A DNA stretch of 64,000 nucleotides from Dysidea avara. Its lineage: Eukaryota > Porifera > Demospongiae > Dictyoceratida > Dysideidae. How positions within the stretch are numbered: the first letter of the stretch is position 1; each line of letters opens with the position of its first letter. This document shows, one piece after another, positions 22,533 to 34,444 of this stretch. A program made the translations under genes and the position numbers. The stretch lies in the NCBI RefSeq assembly GCF_963678975.1, contig NC_089276.1, positions 25,403,059 through 25,467,058 of the forward strand, read 5' to 3'. Under the pieces are notes generated by a model, which was not told the DNA's origin, made no database searches, and saw nothing but the letters and a program-made list of their open reading frames with translations.

Positions 22533-23300
22533 TGAGACAGTCGCATCCTTGTATTTACTGTTTAAGGCTTGTGACAACCTTAACAAATATAAAAATCACT
22601 ATTAATACTGAATAGTATAAGAAGCCCTCTTAAGTATGCATACTTTATTTATGGGTAACAAACTAACAATATGATTACTGCTACCATAAAATAGATTACT
22701 GCTACCATAGAATATTATCATTCCGTACATTAGTGCCAAGGACAACAACAATAAAGAACAATGGTGAAATGCTTACTCCATTGATCATTATAATGGAAAA
22801 TATATCTTCTACAATGATACAAGTAAAGAGGCTGGGCTAATACATCGAGGATTATACCAGCACAATATTTGAATACATAATATCATATCAATGGTCTTGG
22901 AGTTTACTGCTGTGTAAAGCAGTGTTCTGATACAATGCCAGCAGATAGCCAGTGTTGCATTCAAGGAATAAGTTACTGTTCTGATAGTGCAAGAATAAGA
23001 ACATCTGAACCATAACACAGTGAATGCAACCACCTCTCTTAACACCAACAACAGCACAAACAGTTCAAATGAATAAATACTCAGAGTCACCTCATCTAAG
23101 CAAGGCTCACACAGTGTAATCTACCATCACAACAGTGAACAGCACAAAACCATAAGATAGGTAGTAGACATAATGATACTAGGGTCATAGTGATAATAAT
23201 CACATTTGCAAGTGCTTGCGTATTGCTATTAATTTTCTACAAAGCTGGAGAAGATCTAAGAAAATAGACTTTAAGCACACACTACTATGCTATATACTGT
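22533..23300 (+). pseudogene. Ig-like membrane protein pseudogene (third copy)
   Basis: Decayed copy of the gene at 18638. A signal-exon relic lies at about 22533-22586 (GAGACAGTCGCATCCTTGTA), the Ig exon at about 22731-22965 (ATGATACAAGTAAAGAGGCT; GGAGTTTACTGCTGTGTAAA) and the stalk/TM exon at about 22988-23300. The start codon, the splice donor after the Ig exon (CAAGGAATAAG instead of CAAG|GTAA) and the frame are lost, with an insertion near 22875. Confidence 0.82.
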
Positions 23301-23635
23301 TAAACACCTGTAACATGCATACTTACCATGGCATACAAACAAATAAGGAAGTCTAGAAAATGTTTTGTAACATTTGTACTGGACGCAACTGTTGACCGTA
23401 TACAAACTAGTCTTATGATGAAATTCTCACTAATGTGGTCATGAAGTAACACATTAGCCATGTTTGCAACATAACTACTTGCACTGTTGGTCGGTGTCCA
23501 CTACTGTAAGGTTTATTATAAGCTTCATTTCAGGTTTTTTTTTCACATTTGATTCCCAATAGCCACCCTTATAAGAATGCTGGTGGTTCTACAATTACAG
23601 AGACAGCAAGACTACTTACACACACTGCTCAAGTT
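23300..23635. other. non-coding flank of the Ig pseudogene
   Basis: Shares its distal part (about 23410-23520) with the 3' flank of the intact Ig gene 2. No gene seen. Confidence 0.4.
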
Positions 23636-23639
23636 GCAA

Positions 23640-24830
23640 CAACTGATGGAGAAATCTACTGAACATCCAATTTTCAGTTGTATACTTGTGCAGCACTTTG
23701 GAAAGTAAGCTTGCTGACTTAATTGAGTCTTTTCATAAGCATGCTTGTGTATCAATGGCACCGTACTATCAGGGTGGACAATGGGTTAAGACAAGGATGT
23801 ATTATGGTGCCTACTTTTTTCAACTATACATATACATGCTTAGTCATCAGAGGTGGATGGAATATGTGAAGAATATTGGAGGTGTTGGTGTGTGTGTGAA
23901 TTACAAGTAAAATGATAATGGTTTGGAAAAAATGCGAGTACCAGTTCATTTTATTAGGGCTACTTATGATTTTTTGTCAAATTATGAGACTCAAAATGAA
24001 AATGCTCCAGCAGTCAGTGCAGAAGAGGTGGCAAACACTCCAAAGTAACTTTCATTATAGGTGATGATGTGGTTGAACATCTTGACCATTCATTGGCTCT
24101 GTTGTCTCTAACAAGGGTCTGGATGATGAGGTTGAGCAGCGAATAGCAAAGGGAGGCAGGGCTTTTGGAGTACAAAGAACAACTGCATTTATGGCTAAAA
24201 CTCATAACTGTTACAACCAAGAGAAGTATTTAGGACTCTCTTATGAATGCACTTCAACAAGCTTGATGTGTTCTACCATAGATGCATACATATGATTCTT
24301 GACATTACCCATTGGCAGCAACATATCCAGCACTTTACTAACTCTAAAATTAGACAACCGTGGGATGACAATGATGCTGCAGTGGAGGTGATTGCACAAA
24401 GTCAACTGGAATAGCTAGGTCACCTTGCACATGTGCCAAACTATCATTTGCTAAAATGCATTTTATTTGGGTGAAATGCCCTCCAGGTGGTCTTATCCAG
24501 ATTTGAAATGGATTGAAGTCCAGGAGGCTAGGTATAAGAAGGCAACAGTATCTAGGAATGGTTGGCATTGTTTGTGGCAACAATAGTTAAGAACACCCCT
24601 CTGACTGCTGGAGATAATGTTGCTATAGTGTTGTATGTGACTATGTGTTGTTTTTGAAGAGAATCTGATAGGATGCATTATAAATGTAAGGGATAAGAGA
24701 TCAAAGCCAGAACATGAACAATGTTGTGCTGTGCAATGGTGGTTCCTTAGCTATGGTGGACTTGCAGTGCACAGGATGATATTTGCTTCCTTGCTAAATA
24801 GAGGCTGTGTGACCAGTGATGGAAGTCAAA
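23640..24830 (+). mobile_element. decayed LINE (endonuclease/reverse transcriptase type)
   Basis: Broken frames spell familiar LINE pieces in order: VDNGLRQGCIMVPTFFNYTY (palm B, about 23780-23830), DDEVEQRIAKGGRAFGVQ (about 24124-24176), NCYNQEKYLGLSYEC and later the THWQQHI ... LGHLAHVPNYHLLK segment (about 24300-24455), which in intact elements follows the RT domain. Many stops and frameshifts; fossil only. A different lineage from the LINE at 4880-7240. Confidence 0.7.
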
Positions 24831-24834
24831 TCAG

Positions 24835-26995
24835 GTCATGTAGGTTCTCTGGTAGCACCCTAACAACTTACAATGTGTGGTCACAGGAAGTATGATAATA
24901 AATGCACACACAACAATAGCATACATAAGTGTAAAGAACAAATATGTGATTACTTTAACAAGTGGTGTAACATTCATTACTTTACATTTGTGAAATACCC
25001 TTGGATATTCCCCATTGCATGTAGTAGGTATTGTATTGATTGCATACAATAGATTACATCATTAAACAAATAACTGCACAGAAATGAAATCTTTTTAGAG
25101 GAAGCTGGATTTCTGGTATTTCATAAGAGCATTGACTGTTGCAATACAAAACTAAGTTACATAGGGTTTGTAGATATTCAGATTGAGTCTCAACTTCAAG
25201 GAAATGTACTTGGTTTTTTAAAACCAGGAGTTATACAAGTAAGTGCTAAACTCTTAATAAGTTCCTGGTAAAACTGGGTGAAACTAATAAACCAGAGTAG
25301 TCATGTACAAACAGACGATGGCACACAGTGTTATACTGAATCCATGTATTACTTCCTGCACAACAAAAACAGATTTTGCATAATTTGTTTTCGTGGCTTG
25401 TTTTAGCAGTGCTGTAAGTGGGCTGAAATCACTGTGTTAGCCATAACAAAATGATGACTCATGTTAGAATCAAATGTTGCAACAGTAAAACATTAAAGGC
25501 ATGTGTACCAATGAAGATAACGGTACATAGGATACACTAAGACACAGGCATGCATACTACACCAAAGGAGAAAGAATGGCACCAGACATACAGTATCAGA
25601 AAAGTAATCCCATCTGATTATTAATTACTGCAAGTAGTAACATCTTTGCCAATTAGCTAAATGTATAACATACCGCATAATTATTATTGCTAAACTGTCT
25701 TCACTTAGAAGTTCTTTGTCAAGCAAACCACATACGTGACCGGATTAGACAAAACCAGGCTTCCACATACATCCAATTCTTCCAGTTTAACTGCTTGTAA
25801 CTTGATCACTCAATATGCTATTGACCTATAATTTTCACAAAATCCTTTTACTGCATTATGCAATAACAGGTCAAAATTTGAAAGTGTTACTCCTACATTG
25901 AAATAAAGTCACAAATCTGGATGTGTGTGGAAGCCTGGTTTTGTCAAATCCAGTCACATATAGCTATAACTAAGTGCTACTATTACCATGTAAATAAAGT
26001 TAGTAAGATAACTTGATGAAGTCATGAAGGAAAGCATGCTACCAGTCTGGATAATGATGAAGTGAACAAGAGAAGCAGCTAGTGCAGAGGAAGATCTGAA
26101 GGGTTGGAACCTCCATTTGGCAGACACCTGACTGAGTCTAACTTCAGACAAACTTTTCTTCTCAACAAAACTAAAATCAGTTTATCAGTCAAAGAAACAC
26201 TTATTAGCTACAAGATTTTATATGACAAAACACTTACTTCTACTTTTGCTTACAGCAATAATACTTCAAATATTACTTGAAACTGCTATCTTTCTGTAAT
26301 AAACGCCTCTAAAAATAATTATCGTCTTTATCTTCTAAAGCAATTGTTTGTTACATTTCTAAAGGTCTAAATGGTAAGATTTAACAGTGAAACATTGCTG
26401 GGGAGTCTACAATTAAGAGTGGAGCTTCCCCTTTTAGAAATCTGAATCCTGGTGCGCCTGCATGTAGTGAACAGTGCCTTTGTACGGTCACAGCAAATGT
26501 TCAGAAACGCAAGCAGTTAGCTAAGTTTAACTATGCTAAAAATAAAACACTTGTCTCTGATGATATTGGACAGCTCACTCAGCACTGCAACGTCTACAAC
26601 ATGTGTCCACAGGTGTACATGTTACACAATACTATATTGCATATTATAGCCACACCCATTGGGAAGCCCTACTATCGATGAAGAATCTTCACTGGTACAG
26701 AAAGATAAAAGGCATAATAGCGCATGCATTTTAAGCTTACCAATGTGCCAAAGGTTTCTTCTTAAGTGAACTTGAAACATTTTCGTCAAAGAAGTAGGGC
26801 TGTAGCTCTACCCAGTTTTCTGCTATGCTTGACTGAACGCATCAGGCAGGCAGTAGAAAATTCTGCCAAATAAAAAAAAATTCTGTAGCAACTTAACAAA
26901 AATGTTTCTGGTTAATCTGAAGGCACTTTTGGGATTGATTTTACTCAATCAATCCTGTCATGTCGTTGTGAGCAAATATCGAGGCAGGTTTTTGG
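24835..26995. other. non-coding, nothing recognised
   Basis: About 2.2 kb. Frames on the minus strand at 24831-25049 and 25954-26151 have no domain or splice context. CTTCCACATACATCCA...-type words near 25755-25785 recur inverted near 25915-25945 (CCAGGCTTCCACATACATCC and its complement), so a small foldback repeat of about 190 bp lies here. Confidence 0.4.
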
Positions 26996-27002
26996 GTGAT
27001 AT

Positions 27003-27470
27003 TTTATCATGGGCCATGCCTAGTCTTGCGTGGCCAGACCACTTTTTTCTCTTTGTCATTGGGTAGGGAGAAAAAAGGGTCTGGAACAGTTCAAATCCCA
27101 CAATCGTCTTCACGAGGCTACATCATAAGTATGCAACCCATGCGCTTAAACTCCATTGTAACAGGAATGCCACAGCACAACAATAAACAAAAACTTGGAC
27201 TTACCTAAACAACTAACAATCGATTCAATCTATTATTGCCACAAAGGCAGCTTTAGATGCTGATAGGTTTATAAATACGTGCTTGTAATTGATTGACGCA
27301 AGCAGCTACCATTTGAAAATGCATCACGTTTCTTTGGTTAACACCCCCCAATTATCCGGGGAGTGCCAAGACGAGTGTGGGATTCGAACTGTTCCAGACC
27401 TTTTTTTCTCCTACTCAATGACAAAGAGAAAAAAGCGGTCTGGCCACATGAGGCTAGGCCATTCCCACAC
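27003..27470. mobile_element. foldback MITE with about 100-bp arms
   Basis: The left arm (about 27005-27112, GCGTGGCCAGACCACTTTTT onward) and right arm (about 27362-27468) are inverted copies with a few changes. The loop of about 250 bp is non-coding. Frames read through the arms in both directions are artefacts of the palindrome. Confidence 0.7.
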
Positions 27471-27490
27471 CTTCATTGTCCCTACTGCTG

Positions 27491-27880
27491 TATTGCCTCG
27501 GATTACGGCTGGTCTCGTATAAACGCCTGGTCCTGTTTAGTCGCCAGGGGTATATAGCATCATAACAAAAATAAATGCCGGGTCTCAAATAAACATCTAG
27601 TGCAGTCATTATTTTTAACAATTCCGGGCAGTGTTATAAACGATGAAGTGAAGAACATTTTATAGAGTTCCTTTTATGCTTGAATCTGTGAAATATGCTG
27701 AGGGAAACATCAAGGAGAGTCCAGGAGAGTACAACACCAAGGTATGAAGTTGACTCATGAATGCTGATCAGGTACAGGGTATATAAATGCCAGTCTCGTA
27801 TAGTTGCCGGTCTCATTTAGTAGCCGGGATAAAAAGTTGCTTGAAAGAAATAAACGTCTGGGCCGTAATTCGAGACAATA
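27491..27880. mobile_element. MITE with TATTGCCTCGGATTACGGC ends
   Basis: Termini TATTGCCTCGGATTACGGC and GCCGTAATTCGAGACAATA are inverted copies with two mismatches; subterminal CTCGTATAAACGCCTGG-like words repeat inside. If the outer TA is the target duplication it would be mariner-like. It starts only about 20 bp after the previous foldback element. Confidence 0.6.
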
Positions 27881-27884
27881 CGTT

Positions 27885-29875
27885 ATACAGTACAGTAATG
27901 ATACCACAGTATCAAGCCTTACAATAATGTGTACATGGTTATTTGTTATTATGAACTAGGTTATAGCCCATGAAATGCTGAATGACACACCTAATAGGGA
28001 CTAAGAACAACTTATATGGATTCTAACATGTATAGTTATGCTTAAGGGGCTTCTGTGTACCATGCATCAGCTTTATATATTAGATGCCATGTAAGGTTGC
28101 TAAAACATCATCCACACATCCTTTTACTACCCAACATGACTGAAAAAAGACAATCTATATAGGGGAAGTCATAAAGTGTCACTAAATTGTTGACTCAGGT
28201 AAAATCCCTGGTGGGACACAATAATAGCTGACACCTCAACAACCACACACAATAGGTATTACTGAAATATAAACTATCCCATGACCATGATGATCTAATA
28301 ATACCATCATAAAGTAATATCATGATTGAATCCACTAATGCTCTTTAGATAAATGTAGACCTTACTCACTGTACCAACACAGATTTTGCACCCTGGCATG
28401 ATGTCACTTGTGTTATAATGGTCACATGACATACACACTGTGATATTGTACCTTTCATGCTCTCCACATAAAGTACATAAGCAATGATGACACATGGTTT
28501 AAAGTACCTTGCAAATTTTCATGTGATCAGATCAGATGACCACACAAACACATTATATTCCCCCTCTTGTCAAAATAATTTTGGAATTTTGGACAACCAT
28601 TTTCCCAAAAATTATTGACATCAAAACTGTCAAATACATCTACATTTGTAGTCACTTTTTGTACTAAATTGGATACATAATGATTGTGACAGTGTATCGT
28701 GGTATAAGTCCATTTCATGGCACGTATACTGTTTACAATTTTAAACTTGGAAAGTGATAACATGGCAACCTTGAATTAATGACAATGAATACATAATAGC
28801 AAGATGTATAATAAAGGAGAGGTTAACTCTCATCTATTATTAGAAGCTATTTAGCTAAAAGACTGTTTTCATGCATATGTGGATCATAACAAATAACAAA
28901 CATGTGATCACCTGTGATAGACTGAAGATCATGATCATGATTAGGCAAAGAGTCAAAGTGAATTTATATAACACGCATGCACACGCACACACAGACAGAA
29001 AAATGCACGCAAGCACGCGTGCGCGCACACACACACACACATACTACAAAGAGAAGGTTGGTTACATATCATCTCACAACATTAAAACCTCAGATTGTTA
29101 GCAAGTAACTTGTATTCTGCTTCTATGCCGTATGTGCATCCCTGAATGTATACAAACCTTCTGTCAGCTTTCCTAGTTTGAAATAAGCTTAACACTGGGT
29201 ACCACATGCCGTACACAATCATGTCATAGAGATTATGACATGTGACCAACCTGGCAAATAGCAGTAACTTACCCAAACAATCTTAATCCCATGACAGTGT
29301 AACTTTTTCCATGTCTACCAGTCAGAAAGAATATCAAATTTCATCAACTTATAAAAGTGGGGTATATAAACAAGATAAATAAGGCAGAGGGTAATCTGTA
29401 TCCAGCTTTAAATATATCAGAATTAAGATTTGCTTGGTGAAAAAAAACTGAGCCTGTTGATTGGTACTTATTGGTGTTGATAAGGTCAAGGCTTTACTCT
29501 GTGAACAGGCTAAATGTATTGATATCCCTGGATATATTTCAGTGAGACGCCCTCTCCCTTACTTATATCATGAATTGTAATGCTTGTCCACTTGTGGTGG
29601 ATCTATGATTACATGCTTCCGCAACTTTCAATTCCAGGGAATCTTTACTGGTAACCAGGTAGCAACAAAAGTACCTACAAAATCTTGCGGGCTCCATATG
29701 GGTATCTTACAAATGAATTACATCAATAAAATTAATATTGTTTTCAAATTAGTGCGCACTGCACTACTGGTCCACGCTGCGTATTTTGACATTGTAAGTT
29801 CCAAAAAGTATAATAGCACAAATATACGAGTAATATGTTACATACCCGCACTGTAGAGAGTTGTAAAGGTGACTG
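27885..29875. other. non-coding 5' of the TRAF gene
   Basis: No gene seen in about 2 kb. A (CA)n/(CGCA) microsatellite lies at about 28971-29042. Frames at 28527-28763 and 29584-29856 lack domain or splice support. Confidence 0.4.
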
Positions 29876-29879
29876 GTCA

Positions 29880-30150
29880 TTTTCAACGACTTTTGCGCAA
29901 AAAGCCAAAAATTACGTCATTATTATGTCACGCCATAGCCACAATTAGTTTCCCGCCCAACACAGGGGCGAGCGCCACAAAAGACCTAGTCACGATTATG
30001 TCACATGGGGCATTCCCAGGGACAGCCCCATTACATCAGATCAACTATAAAGTAGAAAGTTCAAGTTTATTATTAATTATATTGGCAACGAGCTAAAATG
30101 GCGTTTTGAGGCTGGTAATCCCAGCCTTGCCGCTACAACTTTACTAACAA
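29880..30150 (+). promoter_or_regulatory. likely promoter and 5' leader of the TRAF gene
   Basis: Composition shifts to more G+C just upstream of the TRAF start. TTACGTCA and TATGTCAC lie 6 nt apart (about 29912-29929), and TTATGTCACA recurs near 29996-30005; these resemble CRE/ATF sites. No TATA box near the ATG. In the leader, ATGGCGTTTTGA (30098-30109) is a three-codon upstream ORF in good Kozak context (A at -3, G at +4), which would reduce initiation at 30151 if the transcript starts upstream of it. Confidence 0.35.
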
Positions 30151-32646
30151 ATGGAAAGTTTCAGATTAAGTAGGATTACCGCTGATAGACTCAGGTCTCC
30201 AAGAGAAATATGGGAAAAATATATTTGTCAACTGTGCCAGTTTTTGTTGGACGATGCGGTACAAATCGCGTGTGGGCACAGATTGTGCAAGGAATGCGCG
30301 GAATCTAGTTTTAAAAGGTAAGTGTAGTAGTGTTTGGTTTTGAGACGGAAGACTAGTCTGTACATCCTAAAAGGGAAGCACGAGCTGTGAGAATGTGAAT
30401 GACCCGTGTATTGTTAATAACGCTATTTTCGCAGATTGTATTGTGTCATGTTTCGTGTCATTCAGCCCTTAGTACTTGAACTAAGCGTGACTCGCCCTCT
30501 GTTTTACAAGTGTGCTCGCTCGTGTGAGACCCTAATGTGGCGTGATGTGGCGCCTTTTTGGAAGCGTCCTACTTATTATTGTGGTCGTTTATTTAAACTT
30601 CCGGAAAATGCCTAGTTTCGTGTGCGCGTTTTCAAGTGTTGGTATTAAATTGCATGACCAGATCCCGGTTGTTTTGCTTAATCTAGTCATAGATATGCTA
30701 ACCCCAGTTAGTATATTTATGATCTAGTGCAATACAAATCAGTACGGCTGTTAACATGGAAGTTTCATACCCTCACAATGTAGTTAGCTATTAAGCAACA
30801 TTTTGAACTTGAACTAGAGCCGATTAAGGATGTGCATTCTGAGTTATGTAGGCTATTTTAATAGAATCTGCCTGCATTGCGCTATTTGATGAGACTAAGG
30901 TTAAGTGGCCTAATTGCTTTATGTTCATTAGTTGGGTAAAATTTAGTGAACAGCCATCCCCATTAATCTGATAGATTTTACTTTCTTTATACAGATACAT
31001 GCAAGCTGTTGTATATTCTTGTTATAGAGAGGATAACCCAATGTGTCCAGTAGATGAAGATGGTGAGACACATCATATGATCCCAGATGATGATATAGAG
31101 GAAGGCACACAGGTATTTCATTGAGCATGTGCTCACTAGAACATTTTTACAATGAATTTTGATGTGTAGAAATTCTTCCCGGATAAGTTTGCACAACGCG
31201 ATATCAATAAGCTCAAGGTGAAGTGCCAATTCTCCAAGTGTGATCAAGTTATACTAATAAAAGATTTAAAGGTTTGTTAGCTATTACTATTACAAAATTC
31301 TTTATTCATGTGATTATTATACAGGAACACTGTTGGTCATGCCCACATGCTGGTGAAGTTTGTGAGTACTGCAAACAGTTTATCCCTCGAGAAGAGGTAC
31401 AATAGATCAGTATATTGTACTAAAATAGAGAATATCTTTGTGTTTTAGGTGCTGACTCATACAGTTAGCTGTCCTGAAATGAAGAGACATTGTCCTTTAT
31501 CAGATATAGAATATTTTCTTGATAGTGACAATGATGCAAGGCAATGGGGAGATAAAATAGCTGAACTCACAAATACAATAGAAAAATCATTATCAAAATG
31601 TAGAGGGATCAATGTAAGTGCTTGTACTAAAGAAGTGGTGGAGTCACTGTTTGTGTATACTGTATATGTACTTCATTTTTGAGAATCAACTTTAATATTT
31701 TTTTCTTTGCCTTTAGTTGGATGCTGCTGCTTTTAAAACTCACTTGGACAGTAAACATGCCGATCATATTTCAGCATTAGTGGCACATTTGAACTTGTTA
31801 ACAATAAATATTGCAAAACTGCAGTCTGAAAAACATTCAGATACTAAATATGAAAAAGATATTGGTGTGGCAAGGAACAGACTAGTATTAAAAGCTGTGG
31901 GAGGAGCTGATGCAGTTGAAACAGATGGAGCTGCTGAAGTTTCAATACAGTTTAAAGCATTAGAGGAAAAAATACATATGATGCAAACGAGTATAGATAG
32001 TTTGAGAAAGGACTGTAATATGGTGCACAAAGAACTAGTAACAGCACAGAACGATTTGGCTATAGCCAATGATGATAATAAGAATTTAAAATCCAAGGTA
32101 GATTTCTTCGAACAAAAGCTTGCAACCAGAGAGCAACAACTGGAAGAAAAGGATTTCCGTCTTTCACTCCTGGAAGCCGGAAATTATGATGGAACGATGA
32201 TATGGAGAGTAGGAGGCTTTGACTCACGTACTAAGGATGCTCGTGATGCAAGATATACATCGATTTTCAGCTTACCATTCTACACGAGCAAGTATGGGTA
32301 CAAAATGTGCTTAAGGTTGTACCCACAAGGGGATGGAATGGGCAAGAATACCCATCTCTCCCTGTTCTTTGTTGTAATGAAAAGCGAGTATGATAGTCTT
32401 CTGCAGTGGCCATTTATCAACAAAGTTACTCTGACACTGATCAACCAGACTGGTGGACCAGATGTCACCGACACATTCAAACCGGATCCCAAGAGTAGCT
32501 CATTCCAAAGACCGAAAACAGAAATGAATGTGGCTTCAGGGTGTCCCCGGTTTGTGCCACTTGATGACTTGCACAGAAATGGTTTTATCAAGGATGATAC
32601 AATTTTCATTAAAGTGAAAGTTGAGCAACTTCCAACAAGATACTGA
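30151..32646 (+). CDS. TRAF-family adaptor (RING, TRAF zinc fingers, coiled coil, MATH)
   Basis: Six exons with GT-AG borders: 30151-30317, 30995-31112, 31170-31271, 31325-31396, 31449-31613, 31717-32646; 517 residues, all junctions in frame. RING: C26-x2-C29, C41-x-H43, C46-x2-C49, then C73-x2-D76, the C3HC3D form typical of TRAFs, but with 23 rather than about 11 residues before the last pair. TRAF-type zinc fingers at about 112-172 (CQFSKC, CWSCPH, CEYCKQ, CPEMKRHC). Coiled coil about 284-360. MATH/TRAF-C domain about 366-513, beginning DGTMIWRVGGF and ending FIKVKVEQLP. TRAFs trimerise, bind receptor tails through MATH and act as E3 ligases in NF-kB/JNK signalling in the cytoplasm. Poly(A) signal AATAAA at 32698-32703. 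The ATG at 30151 is the first in frame before the RING. Orthology to a particular vertebrate TRAF cannot be set by eye. Confidence 0.92.
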
Positions 32647-32835
32647 TTCAGTATTTCATTTTTGTAAAGAACTAATGTGAACTATCTATCTGTAATGAAT
32701 AAACTGCTTCTTCAACATATTTTGCAAAAAAAAAACAATATGATTTTATGATTTTGTACTCTTCTGTGTAACCATCACTTTTGAAGTGTATTCTGTTATT
32801 TATGATTAGTCACTATGTACTATTTTAACATGCAG

Positions 32836-32980
32836 TATTGCTCAGCTATCTGGTGGTTGTGGTCCAGTCATAGAGGTAGGTATTATTTGGAATTTTGGTT
32901 TCCAGCCTTAATTTTTTTAAAAATATTCCTAGCTGGTACAAGCTATTGACATGGATGGGATTGAGGAGAATGGATTTTAA
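32836..32980 (+). other. orphan pair of 3' exon-like segments
   Basis: Two segments with proper splice sites: 32836-32875 (acceptor TGCAG, donor GAG|GTAGGT) and 32933-32980 (acceptor CCTAG), separated by a 57-nt gap of intron size for this genome. Spliced, they read IAQLSGGCGPVIE then LVQAIDMDGIEENGF and TAA. They lie 190 nt after the TRAF stop, same strand. They could be an alternative TRAF 3' end or the tail of a duplicated, mostly lost gene. I do not recognise the sequence. Confidence 0.3.
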
Positions 32981-32984
32981 ATGA

Positions 32985-33535
32985 CCTAAAAGGTCAGCGG
33001 TGTCACAGGCTTTACAGTTTCGATATTTACTTGTTCAGATATATTGCCAGTAATTTTTAATATGGTAGCTTTGTTTCTGTTATTTCTACAGGATATCATG
33101 TGGATAATTACAGTCTGAATGAAAAACCGATCTAGTGGCATAATCATACACTGATTTGATTTTTTACCTGTAAGTTTTCTATATACTGATATATATATGC
33201 AACTTACAATAGTGAATAGTTACATTATAATACAGTACAGTAGTGCTGTATTGTGGGCTTATTTCATTGCTATGATCCCTACTCAGAAAGAATAAAATGC
33301 AATTGCTCTAGAATTTTCTACAATTAATATCTGCATCACCAGAGGGGAAGACAGTAATTTATCATGATTTGAAAGCTAACAATATTAACTGAGAATTTGG
33401 AGGCAAACATTACTACACAAAACCATTAAAGTATTTCATACATGCACTGCTTATTTTGACTTGACCATACAAGTTTGCATGCTATATTCTTTTCTGCATG
33501 ATATTTAATATTGGCACGCACACACACACACACAC
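32985..33535. other. non-coding stretch
   Basis: No gene or clear repeat apart from a short (CA)n run at about 33515-33534. Confidence 0.4.
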
Positions 33536-33539
33536 TGCA

Positions 33540-33670
33540 GTCCTTGCATTGATGTACTAAAGATTTCCTCTCTTGTATATAGGAGTCCAGTACCCTAGCA
33601 GTGAGGTGGCTCCTGTGGTAGCTTCTATACTGACACATGTATGCTATGATCTCTTCCTAACACATCTGTG
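33540..33670 (-). pseudogene. subtilase exon fragment
   Basis: The plus strand reads CAGTCCTTGCATTGATGTAC ... GAGTCCAGTACCCTAGCAGT ... GGCTCCTGTGG ... CTCTTCCTAACA, which matches the subtilase exon at about 54875-55030 (CAGTCCTTGTATTAAAGTAC; CAGTCCAGTACCCTAACACT). This is the region following the catalytic histidine. Only about 130 bp remain, with frameshifts. Confidence 0.72.
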
Positions 33671-33679
33671 TGCTGTTTA

Positions 33680-34230
33680 TTTCAAAAACATGTGGTGGAT
33701 ATGTGCACAAAATGCACAATTGTTAGAACCTGGCAACACTTTCATTGTTGTATTACTTGTATATAGACTGAACAATGCTATACACAAAGCATATATCTAC
33801 ACAAACATAACTGTACTTTTCTGTACACTGATCTTGTAATTCAAACAATATATAATTTGAGTGGGTAGCTAACAGTTTTTCATGTAATACAACATAACAG
33901 TTTTTCTGAATCAATCTTTAAATTATGATACGATGCATGCTTTGTGTAGTCTAGCTATTCAGTGCAGTAATTCCGTGGCTCTGTCATGGTCACTGTCCCC
34001 TCAAGCTATTTTCCAATTTATGTGAAAATTTTTTGGTGACTTCAGTACAATAGTATTATACCAAAGGCCATGCACTAGCTGACAAGAGTTACATCAGTGA
34101 GTACTTAACAAGTTTCCTAGGGTGCCCGAAGGCCAAAGTAAAGTGGAATCCTCAAACACACATGTTACAATATTAATATTCATGATTTCAGGCTAATTCC
34201 AATATTATAGACTCCTTCAGTATCAATGCA
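33680..34230. other. non-coding stretch
   Basis: Nothing recognised; the long frame that begins in the subtilase fragment (33573) runs into this region by chance. Confidence 0.4.
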
Positions 34231-34239
34231 GGCTACAAG

Positions 34240-34440
34240 CCTATTGTTTATACAACAAAAGATTAAGAAGTACCATCTCACAAAATCGTAGTATTTTTTG
34301 AACCACTATCAATCACAGAGAGTTTTAGCTGAAAGTGCCTTTTCTTCTACTACTTCAGGTGTACCACAAGGTACTGTATTAGGCACACTTTTGTTTCCAT
34401 ATATCAATGACTTGCCTGACTGTACTAATGACTATATCAA
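34240..34440 (+). mobile_element. LINE reverse-transcriptase fragment
   Basis: Reads LNHYQSQRVL... then SGVPQGTVLGTLLF and YINDLP, the palm B region of jockey/CR1-type reverse transcriptases. The frame leading in is shifted and the YADD-side is absent. About 200 bp. Confidence 0.75.
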
Positions 34441-34444
34441 CCAA

